In this document: positions 1 through 6,231 of the stretch, piece by piece
How the letters are laid out: each line of letters starts with the position of its first letter
Position numbering within the stretch: the stretch's first letter is position 1
Assembly: GCA_963800285.1 (NCBI GenBank)
Contig: CAWDAL010000012.1
Span: forward strand, 1 to 64,000
From: DASUPK01 sp963800285
Lineage (GTDB): Bacteria; Actinomycetota; Thermoleophilia; Solirubrobacterales; 70-9
Reading direction: 5' to 3'
Length of the DNA stretch: 64,000 nt
Position numbers and translations under genes: made by a program
The notes under the pieces: generated by a model
What the model was told of the DNA's origin: nothing
Databases searched by the model: none
The model's input: the letters and a program-made list of their open reading frames with translations, nothing else

Positions 1-60
1 TCTCGAAAACCGTTAGGGGCCCTCGGGTCCCTCGTGGGTTCGAATCCCACCCCCTCCGCC
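1..60 (+). tRNA. 3' part of tRNA-Ser(CGA), cut by window start; att copy 1
   Basis: The window begins inside the anticodon arm (loop CTCGAAA, anticodon CGA). A long variable arm follows (GGGGCCC pairing with GGGTCCC), then a T arm (stem GTGGG/CCCAC, loop TTCGAAT), the 3' acceptor strand CCCCTCC at 51-57 and discriminator G58. The long variable arm and anticodon identify a class II serine tRNA for UCG codons. No CCA is encoded (CCT follows). The 5' half lies outside the window, so its presence is assumed. The same 60 nt recurs at 5443-5504 and 9769-9828, so this also reads as the left attachment site of a tandem integration. Confidence 0.85.
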
Positions 61-67
61 TCTGAAG

Positions 68-97
68 CCGGATTCGGCTCTCTGAAGCCGAATCCGG
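68..97. terminator. 12-bp perfect inverted repeat just after the tRNA-Ser
   Basis: Arms 68-79 (CCGGATTCGGCT) and 86-97 (AGCCGAATCCGG) are exact reverse complements around a 6-nt loop CTCTGA. The stem starts ten bases past the tRNA discriminator, the right place for a tRNA terminator, but no T tract follows. A similar GATTCGGCT stretch also follows tRNA copy 3 (near 9838), so the flank may be part of the duplicated attachment region. Confidence 0.5.
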
Positions 98-449
98 GCG
101 AATCGACTGTCGTCGCAGCCGCGCTGAGTGCCTGAGAAGACGCGGATCCCGGCCTCTGCGGGGGAACGAAATCTCACCCATGAGGCTCCGCGTTGACTCG
201 CGTTGACCCACCGATAGCCGTAAGACGCCGCCGGAAAACCGCACCGCTCTAAATGGGATCCGGCGAATTGGCGTCTGCGGCGGCGACCGGTTTTCGCGCG
301 AAGCAGTCAGGCCGCCCCAGCGCCGCAAACCGCTGCTCTGCATGGAATGCCATGAAGGACCCCCGGCTGCGGCGTAGCTGAGAAGGGGCCTCCGCCTCGC
401 TCAATAGAACGGCGGTTGGCACTGCTGTTCCAGCGAGAGGAGACCCCGG
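98..449. other. Non-coding left end of element 1 and upstream region of the IS110 remnant
   Basis: No gene is supported here. The stretch holds the GCGTTGAC pair (190-207). About 300-449 is the non-coding region immediately upstream of the IS110 transposase start, with short hairpin potential such as CATGG-AAT-GCCATG near 340-353. In IS110-type elements this region encodes a bridge RNA; whether a bridge RNA scaffold survives cannot be judged by eye. Confidence 0.4.
190..207 (-). repeat. Two GCGTTGAC repeats at 10-bp pitch (candidate integrase arm sites, left)
   Basis: GCGTTGAC occurs at 190-197 and 200-207, one helical turn apart. This is the reverse complement of GTCAACGC, which appears three times at the same pitch at 5319-5346 beside the other tRNA-Ser repeat. 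Paired inverted arrays inside both ends of an integrated segment resemble the arm-type sites of tyrosine integrases or excisionase sites. Confidence 0.55.
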
Positions 450-734
450 GTGAACTGTGTCGGAATCGACTGGGCCTATGGCCGAGCCGCCTTCTGCTCG
501 ATGAGCGCAACCGGCTCGATCGAGGCGGAGGGGATGATTCCCGCTAGCGAAGACGGTCTCGCGCGCCTCGTCTTGAGGGCGGGCACCGAGGTGAAGGCCT
601 GCGTGGAGATGATGAGCGGCGCGGTCTGGGTTCGCGACCAGCTGGCGCTGGCCGGCTGGGAGGTCAAGGTCGCCGACGCGAGAAAGGTGCGCGACGTCGC
701 CCCGCTCGCCTGCAAGACCGACAAGGTCGACGCC
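450..734 (+). pseudogene. IS110-family transposase, N-terminal remnant
   Basis: The first 95 codons match the N-terminal RuvC-like (DEDD) domain of IS110 transposases: GIDWA near residue 5 (first catalytic Asp), a central VEMMSGAVW block, and KTDKVDA ending at residue 95, which carries the later acidic residues. Full IS110 transposases are around 330-400 residues and also have a C-terminal Transposase_20 domain with a catalytic serine; both are missing. After 734 the reading frame runs into unrelated low-complexity sequence, and a different gene fragment starts at 740. The GTG start at 450 has a GAGAGGAG ribosome-binding site. It cannot encode an active transposase. Confidence 0.8.
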
Positions 735-739
735 GGTGG

Positions 740-1492
740 ATGGGGGACCGCAGGATCGTCCTCAGCACCGGGTTCACGATCCGGTTCATCGCCTCGGAGA
801 ACTACCTCTTCGGCCCGGTCGGCGGAGCGGCCAAGATCGCCCATTACGTGGGGGTCGACGGCCGCAGCGACTCCACCTGCGGGGTCGGAGACCCGAACCT
901 CGACTGCATGGGGATCTTCCGCGGATCGACCGGGGACGTCGGCGGCAACAACGTCTACCTCAACGGCACCCAGTCGCACGTCGAGGCGGCGACCTCGCCG
1001 ATCACGCTGAATACGCTCAGCGGGCCCAATCATGCGGCGGCGGTGGTGCTCAGATACCGGGAGTGGTGGACCACTAATCCCAGCGGCCAGGAAGACGTCC
1101 TGCAAATCGGCACGCGGAGCCCGAGCCGAGGTGATCAACCTCCGGTCAACGTGCTCCAGAACGTGGTGAGCTCCGGGATCAACGTCGGAAGTCCAGTTGG
1201 CCTACACGTCCACGACAACCCTTCGGACATGGTCAGCTCGCTGAGCATCATCCCGTTCTTCGCCACGCAGCCGTTCCAGACCGGCGTCGACGTCTACATG
1301 CCAGCTACCACACCGACGGACGGGACGATCACGTTCTCGAACGCACCGCGGGGCGACACCTCGCGGCCGCAGGTGCTGAACACCCCGAACTGGGCTTCCG
1401 ACGGACATAGGATCACGATCCAGCTCAACGACTATGTCCAGGACATCAACAGCTGGGGCGAGTGCAAGAGGGCGAAGCCGAGCCCCTGCTAG
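740..1492 (+). pseudogene. Unrecognised protein, probably 5'-truncated, abutting the IS110 remnant
   Basis: An ATG-initiated frame of 250 codons shows coding-like third-position GC but no signal peptide and no family I recognise. The product is rich in Gly, Asn and Thr, looks beta-rich, and has four cysteines (two in a CGVGDPNLDC segment, one near the C terminus, one terminal). It begins six bases after the last recognisable IS110 codon with no ribosome-binding site of its own, so it is probably the 3' part of a longer, perhaps secreted, protein gene whose 5' end was lost. Fragment status is inference; a genuine short gene is possible. Confidence 0.45.
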
Positions 1493-1679
1493 CGAATCAA
1501 CTCACGAGTTCAGTCCTAATTCCTCAGGTCTGGCGCTGCCGCCCCTGCTGGTGGGGACCTCGGGTCGCTAGGCGCCGGGATACCGGTTGGCTTCGCGGAT
1601 ACGCGTCCGATCGTAGCGAGAAGCGAATCGGGCGGCCTGTCCGATCTCGCGGGGACTCACGGAGCCGGCGAATCGGCGG

Positions 1680-3947
1680 TTACGGTCGGCCGGCGTCAGT
1701 AAGGCTGTAGTCGCAGACCCCGGTTGGGAAGATCTGCTCGAGGCGGGCGAGCTCGCTCGGCGACGGGGTCCAGGAGCCGTATAGCCCCCGGGCGACCGCG
1801 TCCGCGACCGACTGGAGCTGGCACTTGTAGACGCCGCCCCGGAAGGGGCTGCCGGCGACGATCCGCGAGGTTGAGTGAAGCGGGAAGGCCTTGGTGCAGT
1901 CGCCGGCCGGAAGGTTGTCGAGGATCCCGTCCCAGGCCTGGTCGCCGCGGGCGATCTCAGTGCCCTGCGAGGTGAAGCAGCGGTCGGTGGCGTCGGCGGG
2001 CTTGTTCTGCGCCACGGTCAAGTCGGGATGCTGGCGGATGTTGGCCAGCCACTGGTCGATTACCTGGAGCGCCTCGGCTGCGATGTCGCGCTGGGGGTTG
2101 GGCCCGATGAACCAGATCACCTGATTGGAGGCGTCACCGTCGTGATCGAGCATCCGCTGGCGCGAGACGAACGACTGGTGGCTGTTGTGCATGTTGAGCT
2201 CTTCCTCGAGATAGTCGCGCTGGTCGATCAGCGGGATGTCGATGTCGCCGTTGAAGTAGAGCCCGTGGTTGTAGGCGGCGTTCATCGCCGAGATGTCGCC
2301 CTCCATACGCGGTGCCGGCGTCACCCCTCCATCGGGCGAGAGCCGCATGTTGCGGGAGCTCCAGGGATCGAAGCCGCCGGTGGGCAGGAACGGCTGGCCC
2401 TCCTGGACCATGTCCTGCGGGGCCTTCCAGCTGCCGACCTTGGCGTTCAGGTCGAGGAACTCGGCCGGCGTGATCTTCCCCTCCCGGAGCGCCTGCAGCC
2501 CGTACTGGACCCCGACGTTGTCCCCGGTCTGGCGCGCGTAGCCGTTTGCTCCGACGCCGTAGATATTCCTGAGGTCATCGAAGTGGGTCCACTTGACCGC
2601 CGCCATCACCGCCGGGTCCATGCGCTCGGTGCCGGCGCCCGCGGTCCCGAAGAGCGGGTTGAGCGCCAGCGGCGTCAGGCCGCGCCAGCCGTTCACGCAC
2701 TCGTCGCTTCCGGGCGCACCGCCCCGGTAGGGATTGGGGAAGGTGGAGCTGCCGTTCAGGCCGATCAGCCACTCGCGGTTGTCCCAGTTCTGCCACTTCG
2801 GGTTGGCGCCGTCCGTGACGTCCATGTAGTACTCGAGCAGCTCGCAGTCGCCGATGTGAATGGTCTGGGTGACCATGTCCGGATAGGAGCGCTGCGGGAT
2901 CCCCGCGTCGATCACGCGGCCCGGGTAGTTCTGGCCGTAGACGTACTGCTGGATCGCACCGCCCGAGCCGCCGAGCCCCACGGTGTACAGAGGCACCCCA
3001 TAGCGCTCGATGAACTCCTCCTTGGTCATCAGCGCGGTCTCGCCGCCGAGCTCGAGGTTGTAGTGGGTGCTGGTGCGGTTGCCGCTCGAGTGGATGATCG
3101 CGTAGCCCTGGCGCAGGCCGAGGTCCGTCAGGGCGGCGCCGCCCAGCGTGCCCTGGTTGTGCCCGATCGCGACCCCGCCGTCGAACGCGTAGATCACCTT
3201 CCGGTTCCACTCCGAGGTGTCGATGTGGCTCGGGTCCTCGCCGAAGGGCGCGAGCATCGCGAAGGAGTAGATGAAGCGGTCGATCGTGCCGCGCTCCCTG
3301 CGCACGACGTAGTCGACGACGCGGCCGTCGGGGAGCTGGGTGGTGGCGAGGTCGGCGGGACGAGAGCCATCCGAGGGAAGCGCCTTGAACTGCCCATCGG
3401 TGCTGCGGTAGAGATAGTCGACCACGGTGTGGGCGGAGCAGTCGAGGCTCCAGCCGGCCGTGCTCCCGTCGGGATTCAGCACCCGGAAGCCGAGGCCGTT
3501 CTGGTTGTCCACGATCGGCTCGCCCAGCCCGGCCTGGATCGTCTTGCAGACGAACGGATACTGATGGGACCCGGAGAAGATCGGGCCCTCGGTCGGGTAG
3601 TCGACGATCTGGAGGCGGTCGGCGGGCGGGCTCGAGGACTTGCCGTTCCGGTGCACCGTGAGCTCGTTGTTCCCGAGGTCGAACCCGTCGACGAGCCCGA
3701 CTAGCTCGTCGCCCTGCGGCTTGAAGGCGGCCGTCACGTCCTCGCCGTTGCGCTCGACCGTCAGCTTGTCGAGCAGCCCGGGGGGCGCGCTTACCCGAAC
3801 CAGCGCGTCCCCGCCGCTCACCTGGTCCGGCCGGCTCGAGAGCACCCGCAGATCGATGCTCTTCGCGGTCGCGGCCCCTGGGGACAGCGCGAGCGCCGCC
3901 ACGGCGAACGCAAACGCGACCAGCTCCACCTTGAACTTCCTAGGCAC
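1680..3947 (-). CDS. Secreted DUF6351-family protein, alpha/beta-hydrolase-like
   Basis: The product has 755 residues. An N-terminal signal peptide (residues about 1-28, cleavage near ATA-KS) indicates export. The body matches the DUF6351 family of actinobacterial secreted proteins, related in layout to tannase-like alpha/beta hydrolases. A GGSGG elbow at residues 326-330 offers Ser328 as a candidate nucleophile. A catalytic His could lie in the late NMHNSHQSF region, but I cannot assign it. Start: GTG at 3947, seven bases after AGGAGG. It stands alone, opposite to the IS110 remnant, and is the largest cargo gene of element 1. Substrate unknown. Confidence 0.75.
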   Translation of the reverse strand: MPRKFKVELVAFAFAVAALALSPGAATAKSIDLRVLSSRPDQVSGGDALVRVSAPPGLLDKLTVERNGEDVTAAFKPQGDELVGLVDGFDLGNNELTVHRNGKSSSPPADRLQIVDYPTEGPIFSGSHQYPFVCKTIQAGLGEPIVDNQNGLGFRVLNPDGSTAGWSLDCSAHTVVDYLYRSTDGQFKALPSDGSRPADLATTQLPDGRVVDYVVRRERGTIDRFIYSFAMLAPFGEDPSHIDTSEWNRKVIYAFDGGVAIGHNQGTLGGAALTDLGLRQGYAIIHSSGNRTSTHYNLELGGETALMTKEEFIERYGVPLYTVGLGGSGGAIQQYVYGQNYPGRVIDAGIPQRSYPDMVTQTIHIGDCELLEYYMDVTDGANPKWQNWDNREWLIGLNGSSTFPNPYRGGAPGSDECVNGWRGLTPLALNPLFGTAGAGTERMDPAVMAAVKWTHFDDLRNIYGVGANGYARQTGDNVGVQYGLQALREGKITPAEFLDLNAKVGSWKAPQDMVQEGQPFLPTGGFDPWSSRNMRLSPDGGVTPAPRMEGDISAMNAAYNHGLYFNGDIDIPLIDQRDYLEEELNMHNSHQSFVSRQRMLDHDGDASNQVIWFIGPNPQRDIAAEALQVIDQWLANIRQHPDLTVAQNKPADATDRCFTSQGTEIARGDQAWDGILDNLPAGDCTKAFPLHSTSRIVAGSPFRGGVYKCQLQSVADAVARGLYGSWTPSPSELARLEQIFPTGVCDYSLTDAGRP

Positions 3948-4277
3948 TCCTTGCCTCCTGGGCGAGACGAATAGACGGTACTCCCCTCATCGCTTGATCT
4001 CAACTGGGCAGATTCCCGGCCCTATGGAAATTCCGCATGCGGCCGACGATGAGGCCCGCCAATGTCATGGCGACGCCTGAAGATCTGGAAGCTTGGAGGC
4101 GTGCGCTGGAGACCGCCATCGGAGCGGACGGTGGCTCTCCAGCCGCTGCCCGCTTTGGATCGTCCAGATGGCGAGACTCGATACAGAAATGACCCGCAGC
4201 GGGGGCTGACGTATCGGTGGTGAGCACGGATGTTGAGGCGGATGCCCCTTCCGCCCGCGTGTTGTCGAGAAGAGCGT
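3948..4277. other. Intergenic, no gene seen
   Basis: The 330 bases between the DUF6351 start and the dodecin stop hold only short overlapping frames on the minus strand, with no ribosome-binding sites or recognisable protein. It must contain the promoter of the DUF6351 gene; no clear -35/-10 pair stands out. Confidence 0.5.
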
Positions 4278-4493
4278 CTAGTCGCCCTTGTCATACTTGA
4301 ACGAGATTCCGAGACGGACGCGGAAGCCTGAGACCTTGCCATCCTCGATCGTCACATCCTGGCGGATGACCTCGGCGATGTGTAGCTCGCGCACCGTCTG
4401 GCCGGCCGCCTCCACGGCGTTCTTAGCATCCTGCTCCCACGAATCCGAGCTGACGCCAATCACCTCGGTGACGCGATAGACACTCTCTGCCAT
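4278..4493 (-). CDS. Dodecin family flavin-binding protein
   Basis: This is a 71-residue protein of typical dodecin size. The beta-alpha-beta-beta pattern is clear: a first strand with VTEVIG, a helix of SSDSWEQDAKNAVEAAG type, then two strands ending GFRVRLGISFKY. Dodecins assemble into hollow dodecamers that store or buffer flavins in the cytoplasm. The position usually holding the flavin-stacking tryptophan (RWFEV in well-studied dodecins) reads LHIAEV here, so it is a Trp-less variant. Start: ATG at 4493, five bases after AAGGAG; a GTG six bases further up is less well placed. It stands alone within element 1. Confidence 0.85.
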   Translation of the reverse strand: MAESVYRVTEVIGVSSDSWEQDAKNAVEAAGQTVRELHIAEVIRQDVTIEDGKVSGFRVRLGISFKYDKGD

Positions 4494-4513
4494 TTCCACT
4501 CCTTGGTCGGGGC

Positions 4514-4720
4514 TTGTGTCCCCCTACCTCCCACGTCGCCCCGCTCGATGGGCTACTGCTTCGGGCGAGGAAGAGAAGTCTGGGTCGATCCGCGGCTCAC
4601 TGTCGCTTTCGCGTCTACGGTCGCGATCTCCTCAGCCGCAGCAAGCTCTACACAGTGCGGTTCAACGACGGTTCCACCTTCCCTCAGATCGAGGAAATCC
4701 TCGATGTGGCAGAGGCGTGA
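4514..4720 (+). pseudogene. Possible small gene fragment, unrecognised
   Basis: The last 40 or so codons (about 4600-4720) have strongly GC-biased third positions and a natural-looking sequence containing SKLYTVRFNDGST and IEEILDVAEA. The frame upstream of this is not convincing and the nominal TTG start lacks a ribosome-binding site. It may be the 3' end of a small gene whose start was lost or frameshifted. I do not recognise a family. Nothing else is seen in 4494-4798. Confidence 0.3.
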
Positions 4721-4798
4721 GCCGGGAAATAGCCGCTTCTCGTCCAAAGCGGCTACTCGCGCAGCCCCGGCGCCTTCGAGGGTGTCGGCGCGATGGGG

Positions 4799-5250
4799 TT
4801 ACGGAGCCGGTCGGCCCTGGGCTTTCTCCTCGGGCCACCGATCGAGCCCAAGGGATTCGAGTGCCTTCTCCCTTTCGAAGTACGCCTCGTAGCGGACGAG
4901 GAGCTCATCCCCAGTCTCCTCGGCTATGTAGACCCAGGCCATGGGGACATCGAACTCCGCACCGCTCCCCTTGCCACGTCCATGGAAACGCCCCGCGCCG
5001 AGGTAGCGGCCGCCCCCAGGTCATAGAGCTCGTCCAGTTCCCCGTGAAGGTCCTCCACCGCCTCATCGAGGTCCCGGCTCCATTGCCGGACGCCTTCGTG
5101 GCCGTGGTAAACGCCCTCCTCGCCCTCCATGGATGCGATGGCGGTCTGGTAGACGACATCGGGGTCGTTCCATCTCAGCATGGCGTCCACGTCTCGACTG
5201 TTGAAGGCCTCGATGGCGAGGCGAATCCGTTCCATGCCCTCCTGCGACAT
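4799..5250 (-). pseudogene. SnoaL-like (NTF2-fold) protein with a single-base frameshift
   Basis: The frame from ATG 5250 reads MSQEGMERIRLAIEAF and continues as a SnoaL/NTF2-like protein (VVYQTAI, YHGHEGVRQW) to about 5018. There the frame breaks. The expected continuation, GRYLGAGRFHGRGKGSG then DVPMAWVYIAEETGDELL and a terminal YEAYFEREKALESLGL, is present in another frame down to a TAA at 4799-4801. One extra G in the G run (complement of 5013-5017) restores a single 150-codon frame; the span is 3n+2, as expected for a one-base deletion. Members are small cytoplasmic proteins, some polyketide cyclases or isomerases, many of unknown role. It may be a true pseudogene or an assembly error. 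Confidence 0.75.
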
Positions 5251-5318
5251 CGCCCACTCAGTATTTCGCGAAGGGGTGCCGCTTTCCATGCAAAGCGGCG
5301 ATCTGCTCAGGTCGGCGA

Positions 5319-5346
5319 GTCAACGCACGTCAACGCGGGTCAACGC
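5319..5346 (+). repeat. Three GTCAACGC repeats at 10-bp pitch (candidate integrase arm sites, right)
   Basis: GTCAACGC occurs at 5319-5326, 5329-5336 and 5339-5346, each start exactly 10 bp from the last. The reverse complement occurs twice at 190-207. The array ends about 97 bp before tRNA-Ser repeat copy 2. Spacing of one helical turn puts all sites on one face of the DNA. Confidence 0.6.
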
Positions 5347-5442
5347 GCTCCCCGAACACTTCACCTCGATTTCGTTTCCCCTCGCGTTCCCCCAGCCTCG
5401 CGGCTTGGCTCTACGACTGGCTTTTCGGCGCATACCGCACGG

Positions 5443-5504
5443 CCTCGAAAACCGTTAGGGGCCCTCGGGTCCCTCGCGTGGGTTCGAATCCCACCCGCTC
5501 CGCC
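5443..5504 (+). repeat. tRNA-Ser 3'-end repeat, copy 2 (att site)
   Basis: This matches the first 60 bases of the window from the anticodon loop to the acceptor end, with a 2-base CG insertion before the T arm and one change in the acceptor strand (CCCGCTCC instead of CCCCCTCC). No D arm or 5' acceptor strand precedes it, so it is not a functional tRNA. Identity with copy 3 extends a few bases upstream (CCGCA-CGG). It is read as the junction between two integrated segments. Confidence 0.75.
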
Positions 5505-5574
5505 TTCAGCTCCCAGCCTGCTATTCGTTGCCGGTTCGGTGCACCAGCCGACGGGTGCGGAGCTTCTGATCCGG

Positions 5575-6231
5575 CTAGGTTCGGTCGGCCTCGCGCCGGC
5601 CCATGCCGGCCTCCCGGGCCTTGACGATCGCGCCCGCGCGGTCGGTCACTTGCAGCTTGTTGAAGACGTTCGAGACGTGGTTGCGGACGGTCTTCAGGCT
5701 GAGAACCAGCTCGTCGGCGATCGCCTGATTGTTGCGGCCCTGGGCGATCAGCTCCAGGACCTCGCGTTCGCGGGCGGTGAGCTCCGGAAATGCCTCGGTG
5801 CTGGCCGAAGAGAAGTAGCCGATCAGCCGTCGCGCGATCGCAGGTCCGAAGATCGCCTCCCCAGCCGCGATCGATCTGATCGCTCGCATCACCTCGTCCT
5901 GCTCGGAGCCCTTGAGGAGATAGCCCCGGGCGCCGGCGCGCATCGCCGCGAAGACCGAGTCATCGTCCTCGAACATCGTCAGAACGAGGATCCCCACGCC
6001 TTCATCGGCGGCGACTATTCGGCGCGTGGCCTCGATTCCGTTCAGTCCGGGCATCCGGACGTCCATCAGCACCACGTCGGGCTTGAGCTCGAGCGCGGCG
6101 GTCACCGCCTCGTCGCCATCAGCGGCTTCGCCGATCAGCTCGATGTCCGCGACGCCATCGAGCAGCGTCGCCAGCCCCTGGCGGAAGACCGGATGATCGT
6201 CGGCGACCAGGACGGAGACAGGCCCGGTCAT
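5575..6231 (-). CDS. NarL/LuxR-type response regulator
   Basis: The product has 218 residues. An N-terminal receiver domain (about 5-120) has the acidic pair at DD (11-12), the phospho-acceptor Asp57 in VLMDVRMPG, the Thr in LVLTMF and the Lys in YLLKG. A C-terminal GerE/LuxR helix-turn-helix (about 150-205) has the signature LTAREREVLELIAQG and NNQAIADELVLSLKTVRNHV. It binds DNA after phosphorylation by its partner kinase. Its start overlaps the end of the kinase gene by 4 bases (ATGA), so the two are co-translated. Targets are not known; the duplicated 21-bp motif at 8343-8400 upstream of the operon is a candidate site. Confidence 0.9.
   Translation of the reverse strand: MTGPVSVLVADDHPVFRQGLATLLDGVADIELIGEAADGDEAVTAALELKPDVVLMDVRMPGLNGIEATRRIVAADEGVGILVLTMFEDDDSVFAAMRAGARGYLLKGSEQDEVMRAIRSIAAGEAIFGPAIARRLIGYFSSASTEAFPELTAREREVLELIAQGRNNQAIADELVLSLKTVRNHVSNVFNKLQVTDRAGAIVKAREAGMGRREADRT

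Larger units (their letters stand above)
1..5504. mobile_element. Putative integrated element 1 between tRNA-Ser 3' repeats
   Basis: The segment lies between tRNA-Ser 3'-end copies 1 and 2, the typical result of site-specific integration into a tRNA 3' end, which regenerates the tRNA and leaves a duplicated core. Inverted arrays of GTCAACGC/GCGTTGAC sit near both ends. Contents are accessory in character: an IS110 remnant (450-734), a gene fragment (740-1492), a DUF6351 protein (1680-3947), a dodecin (4278-4493), a possible small fragment (4514-4720) and a frameshifted SnoaL-like gene (4799-5250). No tyrosine or serine recombinase reading frame is visible, so it is either a decayed element or one mobilised in trans. 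That it is mobile is inferred from the repeats. Confidence 0.6.

Noticed and set aside
1875..3704. 609-codon open frame on the plus strand opposite the DUF6351 gene
   Set aside because: It is an antisense frame kept open by high GC, with no ribosome-binding site, low-complexity Val/Arg/Asp composition and no homology. The minus-strand gene has signal peptide, start site and family match.
4799..5250. Programmed frameshift explaining the SnoaL-like break
   Set aside because: The break is at a plain G run without a slippery X-XXY-YYZ pattern, and no regulatory reason exists; mutation or sequencing error is simpler.
5319..5346. GTCAACGC array as a small CRISPR array
   Set aside because: Units are 8 bp at 10-bp pitch with 2-bp gaps; there are no spacers and no cas genes.
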